From Candidatus Poseidoniales archaeon (lineage in GTDB: Archaea > Thermoplasmatota > Poseidoniia > Poseidoniales > Poseidoniaceae), in contig QXYC01000008.1 in assembly GCA_009887095.1 (NCBI GenBank), positions 1-64,000 of the forward strand: 64,000 bases of DNA, written 5' to 3'. The notes below the pieces were generated by a model, which saw only the letters and a list, made by a program, of their open reading frames with translations, had not been told where the DNA came from and did no database searches. Shown one piece after another: positions 1 through 7,021 of this stretch; position 1 is the stretch's first letter; every line of letters begins with the position of its first letter. Made by a program: the position numbers and the translations under genes.

Positions 1-341
1 GCTACCAAGCAGAAGCAGAAGGTACACGAGCGGTTCTCGAAGCAAAGGCTGCGGGTTACTCTCAACTTGTTGCAAGCGCTGGTGGCGACGCCCGTGCGGC
101 TGCTACGCTCCTGATGGTCGAGAAGATGGAAGAATTGGTTGCACGACAAACAGAAGCAATCTCCAACCTCAAGATCGACAAGATCACAGTATGGGACTCC
201 GGAAACGGAGCAAACGGCGAAGGTGGATCAACCTCCAACTTCATCTCCTCCCTCATGCAAAGCCTACCACCAGTCCACGATGTGGCAAAGATGGCTGGCG
301 TTGAATTGCCAGAGTACCTTGGTCACATCAAGGACGAGTGA
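1..341 (+). CDS. Flotillin-like SPFH protein, C-terminal end (partial)
   Basis: Only the last 112 codons are in the window; the reading frame enters at base 3 and the N-terminal SPFH domain is outside. What is visible is an Ala/Glu-rich helical stretch (AEAEGTRAVLEAKAAG), then AISNLKIDKITVWDSG, a short Gly/Ser linker, and the ending LPPVHDVAKMAGVELPEYLG. That ending is typical of bacterial and archaeal flotillins. Flotillins oligomerise on the inner face of the membrane and organise membrane microdomains; that role is known for the family and only inferred here. The gene ends 95 bases before fhs and no clear terminator is visible. Confidence 0.8.
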   Translation, partial: YQAEAEGTRAVLEAKAAGYSQLVASAGGDARAAATLLMVEKMEELVARQTEAISNLKIDKITVWDSGNGANGEGGSTSNFISSLMQSLPPVHDVAKMAGVELPEYLGHIKDE

Positions 342-436
342 AGCCACACGGCGCCCAAATGCGGGTCCTCAAACTGCGTTCATGGCGCTGGTTTGAGCCG
401 AGGGATTGAAAGCCAAAACGACACGGACCAAGGTCT

Positions 437-2152
437 ATGGCAAGCGACTTGGAAATTGCTCGAGCAGCAACACTCGAACCGATTGAAACCATTGCATGGA
501 AATTAGGCATTTCAAGCCACGAACTTCTCCCAATGGGAAGAGGCATGGCCAAAATCACCTGGGAAGCCCTAAGCGAGCGCTTTTCACGCCCTCAAGGCAG
601 CCTTGTCCTCGTCACATCTGTCAACCCCACTCCGTTTGGCGAGGGAAAAACCGTGACGACAATCGGACTCACTCAGGCCCTGTGCGCCATTGGCCAATCT
701 GCCACATGTGTGATTCGGGAACCATCAATGGGTCCAGTGTTTGGCATCAAAGGCGGTGCAGCGGGTGGCGGTCAATCCCAAGTTCTCCCAATGGAAGAAA
801 TTAACCTCCATTTTACCGGCGATTTGCATGCCGTTACTTCTGCGCACAACCTTCTCTCAGCCCTCGTCGACAACCACATTAAGCATGGAAACGCAACAAA
901 ACTAGATCCAACTCGCATCTTTTGGCCAAGAGTCATCGACATGAACGACCGTGCGTTGAGAAATGTCACTGTTGGACTTGGTGGGCCAGCGAATGGCAAC
1001 CCACGGCAAGACCGATTTGATATCACAGCAGCAAGCGAAGTCATGGCCATCTTGGTCCTTGCAAAAGACTACGCAGATTTGCGAAGCCGTCTTGGCAACA
1101 TCGTGGTTGGGCAATCCACAGATGGAAACCCTGTCAAAGCAGAAGAAATGGGGGCCGCAGGAGCCATGGCACTGCTGCTCAGAAACGCATTCCTACCAAA
1201 TTTAGTTCAAACACTGGAGGGGAATCCAGCGTTCATTCATGGTGGACCATTTGCAAACATCGCTCATGGCAATTCAAGCATCATAGGCGACCGTTTGGCA
1301 CTTGGCGCTGCAGACATTGTCGTCACTGAAGCAGGCTTTGGATCTGACATGGGGGCTGAGAAATTCATGCACATCAAGGCAGCGAACTCGGGTAAAGCAC
1401 CAGATTGTGTGGTTATGAACGTCACCGTCCGCTCCATGAAGTTGCACGGCGGTGCTTTTGGTAGCCGTGGAGGCTATCGCCCAAGTCGAGAAGAATTAGA
1501 TGCTGAGAACATTGAGGCCGTGAAGCAGGGGGCTCAAGGGAACTTAGACCGTCATATTAGGAACATGGCCGGATTTGGCATGCCCGTTATCGTATCAATC
1601 AACAGATTCACGGCAGACACCGATGGAGAACTCGAGGCTTTAACGGCGGCTGCCCGAGCAAGCGGAGCGCATGCAGTCACCCTTACAGAAGTCCATGCCA
1701 ACGGTGGTAAAGGTGGAGAACCACTGGCCAAAGCCGTCGTTTCTGCAATTCAAGACCATGTTGCAGCAGGCCGTCCATTCACACCACTCTTCCTGAAAGA
1801 TGCCCCTGTCATGGAGAAAGTCAACGGAATCGCAAAGCGAATCTACAAGGCGGAAGGCGTCGTTGTCGAAGCGAAAGCAAAGAAACAACTGGCAGCAATC
1901 GAATCATGGGGCTATGGGCACCTTCCCGTGTGCATGGCGAAAACACAGTACTCATTCTCACATGATGCAGGTCAACTTGGAGCTCCAGTCGGGTTCACAA
2001 TCCCAGTCAGAGAGTTCCGCCTCAACGCTGGAGCAGGATTCATTGTGGCCGTCCTTGGGAACATGATGACCATGCCTGGTTTGCCAAAGCGACCGGCTGC
2101 GGCAGATATGGACATGGATGAAAACGGCCAACTAACCGGCGTATTTGGGTGA
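437..2152 (+). CDS. fhs: Formate--tetrahydrofolate ligase
   Basis: 571 residues, full length for the family (about 550-560). It joins formate to tetrahydrofolate with ATP to give 10-formyl-THF, feeding purine synthesis and one-carbon metabolism in the cytoplasm. The P-loop is TPFGEGKT at residues 65-72. Other family blocks visible are REPSMGPVFGIKGGAAGGG, the block around INLHFTGDLHA, and TEAGFGSDMGAEKF. The ATG at 437 gives the normal family N-terminus. Its stop is 5 bases before the pelota ATG, so the two genes are probably co-transcribed. Fhs is widespread in bacteria and patchy in archaea, so an ancient transfer is likely. Confidence 0.95.
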   Translation: MASDLEIARAATLEPIETIAWKLGISSHELLPMGRGMAKITWEALSERFSRPQGSLVLVTSVNPTPFGEGKTVTTIGLTQALCAIGQSATCVIREPSMGPVFGIKGGAAGGGQSQVLPMEEINLHFTGDLHAVTSAHNLLSALVDNHIKHGNATKLDPTRIFWPRVIDMNDRALRNVTVGLGGPANGNPRQDRFDITAASEVMAILVLAKDYADLRSRLGNIVVGQSTDGNPVKAEEMGAAGAMALLLRNAFLPNLVQTLEGNPAFIHGGPFANIAHGNSSIIGDRLALGAADIVVTEAGFGSDMGAEKFMHIKAANSGKAPDCVVMNVTVRSMKLHGGAFGSRGGYRPSREELDAENIEAVKQGAQGNLDRHIRNMAGFGMPVIVSINRFTADTDGELEALTAAARASGAHAVTLTEVHANGGKGGEPLAKAVVSAIQDHVAAGRPFTPLFLKDAPVMEKVNGIAKRIYKAEGVVVEAKAKKQLAAIESWGYGHLPVCMAKTQYSFSHDAGQLGAPVGFTIPVREFRLNAGAGFIVAVLGNMMTMPGLPKRPAAADMDMDENGQLTGVFG

Positions 2153-2157
2153 CCAGA

Positions 2158-3222
2158 ATGAAAATTTTGAAGCGCGAGCCCACGCTTTGGCGTTTGCGTG
2201 TCGAATCCGACGATGACCTTTGGACGCTCTCCCACCTCGCACGACCCGGCCTTCAACTGGGCATGCTTGGGGAGCGACGTGACCAAACCACCTCCGGTGA
2301 AGAGGGAGGCAGAGCGAAGGTGGCAGAACGAAAAAAAATGTGGATTCGCCTCAACATCGAGACAACGGAATACCAAGCATTTAGTGAGTCACTCCGAATT
2401 CATGGCATCATTGACGAGGCTAAATTCGATGTGGGTATGCACCACACCCATGTGGTGGAAGTTCGTGATGAGGTCGAGATCACAGCGGCCTCAGCGTTCA
2501 CAACAGCGGACGACGACCTCTTGCGCGAGTCTGAAAAGGCCGCACAACAGGTGAGCGTCGCTTTGGCAATGGTTGAAAACGACGAGATTGTCTTGTTTTA
2601 CATCACGCCACGAGGCCTCAAAGAAGGGGCAACATGGACAATGCGCGGTGGAGGAAAACGTGGCGACATCAAGCAATCTTCGGGAATCACCGCAACCTTC
2701 CGCTCAAATGTCATCAAAGCAGTCAAAGCCACCCTCGATGAAACGACACCGCTTCTTCTCTGTGGGCCCGGTCACGCAAGGGAAACCCTGCTCAAGGAAT
2801 TCCAAGCATCCGGCGAGGTTCGATTGATGAAGTCAATTGCGACTTCAATGGCTGGACGAGCAGGCGCCAACGAATTGCTTCGTGAAGGCCTCGCCGGCGA
2901 TTTACTCAGCGAATACGCCATTACCAAAGAAACGACGTTGTTAGACGAAGCATGGAAGCGCTTGTCCACAAATGGCGCCGTCGCCTATGGGCCGAAGGAC
3001 CTCATGAGGGCGATGGAGGAAGGTGCAATTGAGACGTTCCTGATCACTGCAGAACTGCTCCGAAGCACTGATGCCTCCATTGACGGGATGCAATGGTCCA
3101 CATGGGTCAACGGACTGTCTGCCATTGGGGCAGACCTGATTCAGTGTTCGTCAGACCACGATGCCGGCCAGCAACTAATTGGAATGGGTGGAGCAATCGC
3201 CCTTTTACGCTACACAATGTGA
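2158..3222 (+). CDS. pelA: Pelota (Dom34), mRNA surveillance and ribosome rescue factor
   Basis: 354 residues from the ATG at 2158. A GTG at 2149 would add three residues and overlap the fhs stop, but the family begins MKILKRE-like, so the ATG is preferred. Pelota resembles release factor aRF1 without the GGQ loop and works with aABCE1 to split stalled ribosomes. Visible are the Sm-like N-terminal domain with the LRVESDDDLWTLSHL pattern, a basic loop around the KRGDIKQSSG segment, the central domain with LLCGPGHARETLL, and an eL30-like C-terminal domain with the AYGPKDLMRAMEEGAIETFL pattern. It is a core archaeal gene and complete here. Confidence 0.95.
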   Translation: MKILKREPTLWRLRVESDDDLWTLSHLARPGLQLGMLGERRDQTTSGEEGGRAKVAERKKMWIRLNIETTEYQAFSESLRIHGIIDEAKFDVGMHHTHVVEVRDEVEITAASAFTTADDDLLRESEKAAQQVSVALAMVENDEIVLFYITPRGLKEGATWTMRGGGKRGDIKQSSGITATFRSNVIKAVKATLDETTPLLLCGPGHARETLLKEFQASGEVRLMKSIATSMAGRAGANELLREGLAGDLLSEYAITKETTLLDEAWKRLSTNGAVAYGPKDLMRAMEEGAIETFLITAELLRSTDASIDGMQWSTWVNGLSAIGADLIQCSSDHDAGQQLIGMGGAIALLRYTM

Positions 3223-3230
3223 GGGAAAAA

Positions 3231-3539
3231 ATGAGAATCGTGAACCTTGATGAGTTGGGCGACAACCCACGCCAAGCCATGGCAGGAGCTCGTTGGTTGG
3301 TGATGAAAGGTTCGCAAGTGGCCCAATCCACTGGATTGTTAATGTTCACAGAACTTGACGATATACTCGTGGCTGTCGATCATCGAGGCGCTGTGCCTCA
3401 GCCAGGATTATGGCAACGAGCCGTTCACTGCATCATGATTGATGGAACCGCAGAGGAAGCAGAAGCATTTCGACGTTCTTCTGGTATTACCAAAGTGATT
3501 GCTGAGTCAAGTGAACCAATTGAAACTCACCTATGGTAG
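3231..3539 (+). CDS. Small conserved-looking protein of unknown function
   Basis: 102 residues from an ATG 8 bases after the pelota stop, in the same direction and probably the same transcript. Upstream in-frame starts lie inside pelota and are unlikely; GAGGG just ahead of the ATG could serve as the ribosome binding site. The protein is soluble, with alternating strands and helices and no signal peptide, membrane segment or metal motif. The stop is directly next to the convergent tRNA-Val gene. I do not recognise the family; context next to pelota hints at translation, but that is weak. Confidence 0.7.
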   Translation: MRIVNLDELGDNPRQAMAGARWLVMKGSQVAQSTGLLMFTELDDILVAVDHRGAVPQPGLWQRAVHCIMIDGTAEEAEAFRRSSGITKVIAESSEPIETHLW

Positions 3540-3540
3540 A

Positions 3541-3613
3541 TGGGTCTGGAGGGATTTGAACCCTCGATCAACGCCGTGTAAGGGCGGTGTCATAACCACT
3601 AGACCACAGACCC
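3541..3613 (-). tRNA. tRNA-Val (anticodon UAC)
   Basis: Read on the minus strand it folds as a standard 73-nt tRNA. The acceptor stem is GGGTCTG/CAGACCC with discriminator A at base 3541. The D-arm is GTC...GAC. The anticodon stem is CCGCC/GGCGT around the loop CTTACAC, which gives anticodon TAC. The T-arm is GAGGG-TTCAAAT-CCCTC. The outermost anticodon pair is a C-T mismatch. There is no intron and CCA is not encoded. It converges with the preceding plus-strand gene, with one base between them. Confidence 0.93.
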
Positions 3614-3694
3614 AACCCATCGTGGAAGCCCCGGTTCTTGAAGCCATTGCAGGAGGGTTAACCTCAAAGGCGATGAGCCACGCCCCCAAAATGA

Positions 3695-4384
3695 ATGGAT
3701 GAAGATGTCCAAGCGGCCGCTGCTCGGCTGGTGCGCCGCCTCAAAGAGGGTGGCCACACCATCACCGTAGCAGAATCTTGTACAGGAGGATTGCTCGCGA
3801 GCGCCTTCACAGATATCGCAGGCGCCTCACAATGGTTCAACCAATCGTGGGTCACCTATTCCAACGAATCAAAAATGACTGAACTTGGCGTCAGCGCCGA
3901 TCTTTTGGAAAAGAAAGGGGCTGTCTCAGCTGGTGTCGCTATGGCCATGGCACAAGGTGCTGTCAAGCGAGCAAATGCAAGCATTGCCATTTCAATCACC
4001 GGCATCGCAGGACCATCCAACGATGGAACCAACAAAAAAGTCGGCATGGTGTATGTGGGCATTGCCTCCTCAACAAACTGGGCGAACGCCGAATCGACAC
4101 AAATAGGTGGAAACAGAGCAGAAAATAAAATTGCATTCGTTCATTTTGCTCTTCTCACAGCCATTCGTTGCTGGGACGACGCAATGGCCCTTGCAGAAGA
4201 GAACAAGCGGGCTGAAGATGAAGCCTTGATAGCAAAGGCAAAAGCGGAGGCCCTCTTTGAAATCGAACGGGCTCAGCGGGATGCTGCTGCTCGTGAAGCC
4301 ACGCCCTGGAAGGGTGATGAATGGGATGGTACAAATGGCCAACCTGACAAAGATGATGAGATCGATTCGGACATCGAGTGGTAA
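3695..4384 (+). CDS. CinA C-terminal-domain amidohydrolase (PncC-like)
   Basis: 229 residues. The first ~150 are a standalone CinA C-terminal domain: AESCTGGLLASAFTDIAGAS, then SWVTYSNESKM, KKGAVSAGVAMAMAQGA and ISITGIAGPSNDGTNKKVG. In bacteria this domain deamidates nicotinamide mononucleotide (PncC) in NAD recycling. There is no N-terminal MoCF-like domain, as in other short forms. The last ~70 residues are an Ala/Glu/Lys-rich helix followed by a very acidic tail, an extension not typical of PncC. DP1 starts 33 bases downstream. Confidence 0.85.
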   Translation: MDEDVQAAAARLVRRLKEGGHTITVAESCTGGLLASAFTDIAGASQWFNQSWVTYSNESKMTELGVSADLLEKKGAVSAGVAMAMAQGAVKRANASIAISITGIAGPSNDGTNKKVGMVYVGIASSTNWANAESTQIGGNRAENKIAFVHFALLTAIRCWDDAMALAEENKRAEDEALIAKAKAEALFEIERAQRDAAAREATPWKGDEWDGTNGQPDKDDEIDSDIEW

Positions 4385-4417
4385 TTCACTTTCGCCTTTC
4401 AGACCTCACCCACCGGT

Positions 4418-6085
4418 GTGCTTTTGGAGGGGCTACGCCACCTTGAGCCCATGGGTGCCCCGTGGGAAGAGATTCTCCCTGTTCTTCGGAAGAGGGGGAT
4501 TGTCCCAACTGCGTCCGTTCGGCAAGATTTGATCGAATTGGATGACCTTCAATCCGTGCTCGATTGCGCTGAAGCGGTTGGATTTGAGCGCGGTTTTCTC
4601 ACTGCTGAAATCCTCGAAGACATGATGGCGGTTTGGCGAGGTAAGCAGCGAATGATGGCTGCCTCCACGAGCAATGCGGTCGTCGCCCCAACCACACCTA
4701 CGAAAGCAGTGCCTGCGCAGGTGGCAACAGACCTTGGTCGAACAATTGCGCCCGTCCACGAACCAGAACCACTGGACATTCGATTCCGCAACAACTTACC
4801 AGACTGGAAGGAGTCAGATTACAGTGAGCATGCAAGCGATGCATCGAGTGACATCTTGGTTCATTATGACATCACAGGGAACAGCACAACTGAAGGTAAA
4901 ATGTCGGACATCACATCGTGCTTTAGTGACCGTTTGCAAAGCATTCGAAAGATGATTATACAAAATTCCAGACTGCCAAGAACGCCGACTGAAATTGCAC
5001 GACTGCATGCAGAAAGCAGTCGCTACCAGGGCTATGAGAACAAAGCAGTGGCCATTGGGCTTGTCAATGAACCAAGGTACACCAAGAATGGGCATCTGAT
5101 TTGGAACCTTGAGGATGAAACTGGTGAACTGACCTGTTTGCTCACCAAAAGAAAAGGCGATGATCGTGACCGTGCCCATGAACAAATTTTGGAAGCCGGA
5201 TTGATGCCTGATGATGTGCTCGGAGTATCGGGGACCTTCAGTCAAACAGGCGATATGTTCTACGTTGACGATCTGCATTTCCCAATGAAAGACAGGCACG
5301 TGAAGGCAAGCGCAGAACACGGCGTGAGCGTGGCATTCCTGTCCGATATCCACGTAGGATCCAAGACCTTCCTTGAAGCACAATGGCACAAGATGGTTCG
5401 ATGGTTCCACACCGACCCACTTGCTAAGACCATCAAGTACCTCATTCTCTCAGGAGACTGTGTCGATGGCGTAGGAATCTATCCCGGACAAGACAGTGAA
5501 TTATCCATCCCCGATTTGTTTGGACAGTACCAAGAATTTGCACGCCTGTTGGAACTGCTGCCAGAATGGGTTGAATGCGTGATGCTCCCTGGAAACCACG
5601 ATGCTGTCCGACCCGCAGAACCTCAACCTACGTTTGAAAAAGATATCCAGCAAGATTTCAACACCACCACATTCGTTGGAAACCCCTGTGACTTCTCGCT
5701 TCATGGTGTTCGGTTGTTATCTTACCATGGAAAGTCGATTGACGATTTCGTAGCAGGCCTTCGAACCGTGACCTATGCCGACCCAGTGGAAGCAATGAGA
5801 CAAATGCTCCGCAGACGGCACTTAGCCCCCCAATGGGGTGGAAAAACGCCATTATCTCCCGAACCGGAAGATGGGCTTGTGATTCGTGAAGTCCCTGATA
5901 TCTTTGTCACCGGCCACGTGCATGGACATGCGTGTATCGATTACAAGGGCACGACGTTGATCTGTTCCAGCACATGGCAGGACCAAACTTCCTACCAACG
6001 GATGCTTGGTTTCCAACCGAAACCATGTATGCTGACAATTGTCAATTTGAAGAGTCATGCAACAACGGCCATACCATTTGCCTGA
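4418..6085 (+). CDS. polB: DNA polymerase D small subunit DP1 (PolD 3'-5' exonuclease)
   Basis: 555 residues from GTG 4418; ATG 4451 is a possible later start. DP1 is the Mre11-like proofreading subunit of the archaeal replicative polymerase D. Visible are an N-terminal helical region (1-90), a variable linker, an OB-fold (about 200-295) and a calcineurin-type phosphoesterase domain. All metal-binding motifs are intact: SDIHVGS (D310, H312), SGDCVDGVG, PGNHDA (391-396), SYHGKSIDD and TGHVHGHA (498-505). Proofreading activity is therefore expected. The large subunit DP2 is not in this window. Confidence 0.93.
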   Translation: MLLEGLRHLEPMGAPWEEILPVLRKRGIVPTASVRQDLIELDDLQSVLDCAEAVGFERGFLTAEILEDMMAVWRGKQRMMAASTSNAVVAPTTPTKAVPAQVATDLGRTIAPVHEPEPLDIRFRNNLPDWKESDYSEHASDASSDILVHYDITGNSTTEGKMSDITSCFSDRLQSIRKMIIQNSRLPRTPTEIARLHAESSRYQGYENKAVAIGLVNEPRYTKNGHLIWNLEDETGELTCLLTKRKGDDRDRAHEQILEAGLMPDDVLGVSGTFSQTGDMFYVDDLHFPMKDRHVKASAEHGVSVAFLSDIHVGSKTFLEAQWHKMVRWFHTDPLAKTIKYLILSGDCVDGVGIYPGQDSELSIPDLFGQYQEFARLLELLPEWVECVMLPGNHDAVRPAEPQPTFEKDIQQDFNTTTFVGNPCDFSLHGVRLLSYHGKSIDDFVAGLRTVTYADPVEAMRQMLRRRHLAPQWGGKTPLSPEPEDGLVIREVPDIFVTGHVHGHACIDYKGTTLICSSTWQDQTSYQRMLGFQPKPCMLTIVNLKSHATTAIPFA

Positions 6086-6088
6086 GGA

Positions 6089-6778
6089 TTAAACGCCAAG
6101 GTACGGCGCTACATCAAGCAGGTTTTTTCCCATCACAATTGGAACGCCGGCTTCCTCAAAAGATGAGATTGATGAATCTCGGGTTGGATTGAATCCAATG
6201 AAATGTCCGCCTTCAATGTGCATGGATAAATCCATTTCGGAATCGCCGAGACTAACACAACCTTCTGCCGTTAGGCCATTCATTTCCAACAAGCGTTCGA
6301 TGATCTCGCCTTTGCCAGTGGCATGGAGACGGCACACACCCTCGTCGCTCAAGGTGTCATCATCATTGAATACAAACCCATTCGCAATCCAATCATCAAC
6401 CTTCAGCATTGCAGCAATGGAGGCGACAAACAAGTCGACACCAGCACTCACAATAGCGACAAAGATGCCCTTGTCTTGCAATCGTTGCACTAGCTCTCTG
6501 GCACCGGACATCAGCTGCACACCTGCATAGGCCCGAAACAGGTCATCTTTGTGAATGGGATCTTCGATTGATTTCCATTTTTTTATGTCAAGACGCATGA
6601 ACTCTGTGTCGGTGATCTCACCCCGAATGAATCGTTGCAAATTCTCAGCGTTGTCTGTACCGAAGTGGTCGTGCAAGGTCCGCCACGAACTGACAGCATC
6701 GACAAGTACACCGTCGCAATCAAACACCACACATGTCACGTCAGTAAGCGGGCTTGGCGCTGTTGAATGGGTGTTCAT
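6089..6778 (-). CDS. HAD-family phosphatase, phosphoserine-phosphatase-like
   Basis: 229 residues with the full set of HAD motifs: VVFDCDGVLVD (nucleophile D20, acid/base D22), a helical cap, IVSAGVDLF as motif II, a Lys in the HATGKGEIIE segment, and SLGDSEMDLSMH as motif IV. The layout and the GxxxL motif-IV spacing fit the SerB-like subfamily, but the substrate could be another phosphomonoester. It converges with DP1, three bases apart. Upstream lies the hairpin-rich terminator region of the giant gene. Confidence 0.8.
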   Translation of the reverse strand: MNTHSTAPSPLTDVTCVVFDCDGVLVDAVSSWRTLHDHFGTDNAENLQRFIRGEITDTEFMRLDIKKWKSIEDPIHKDDLFRAYAGVQLMSGARELVQRLQDKGIFVAIVSAGVDLFVASIAAMLKVDDWIANGFVFNDDDTLSDEGVCRLHATGKGEIIERLLEMNGLTAEGCVSLGDSEMDLSMHIEGGHFIGFNPTRDSSISSFEEAGVPIVMGKNLLDVAPYLGV

Positions 6779-6848
6779 GCTTCACGCAGGTTCGTCTGCT
6801 TTGAAAGGCTTCGCAACCAGATGGGAGAGAAAAGAAATCACAGAAGTG

Positions 6849-6985
6849 AAAAAAGGGGGGGCCGAAGACAGGGGGCCCCTTTCGGAAACCCCCTGCGTTC
6901 GGGCAGGCTTTCCACCGCTCGGGTGGATCATCCCATCACTGGGATGTTGGGAGGCAGAAGGGAAAGGGACCTGAGTCCCTTTCCC
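6849..6985 (-). terminator. Four tandem hairpins and U-tract after the giant gene
   Basis: Just past the stop of the 4509-aa gene, in transcription order, are four inverted repeats. An 11-bp stem (GGGAAAGGGAC / GTCCCTTTCCC, 6960-6985) comes first, then a 6-bp stem (6930-6945), a 6-bp stem (6911-6927) and a 7-bp stem (CAGGGGG / CCCCCTG, 6869-6895). An A6 run on the plus strand (6849-6854) gives a U6 tract in the RNA. U-rich tracts end archaeal transcription; the stacked hairpins may protect the 3' end. Confidence 0.6.
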
Positions 6986-7021
6986 TAATGCGTCCGATTG
7001 TCTTCACGTCGGTCTTGAACC

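Noticed and set aside
3499-3702. 67-codon plus-strand frame across tRNA-Val
   Set aside because: Composed mostly of antisense tRNA sequence; the tRNA fold is convincing.
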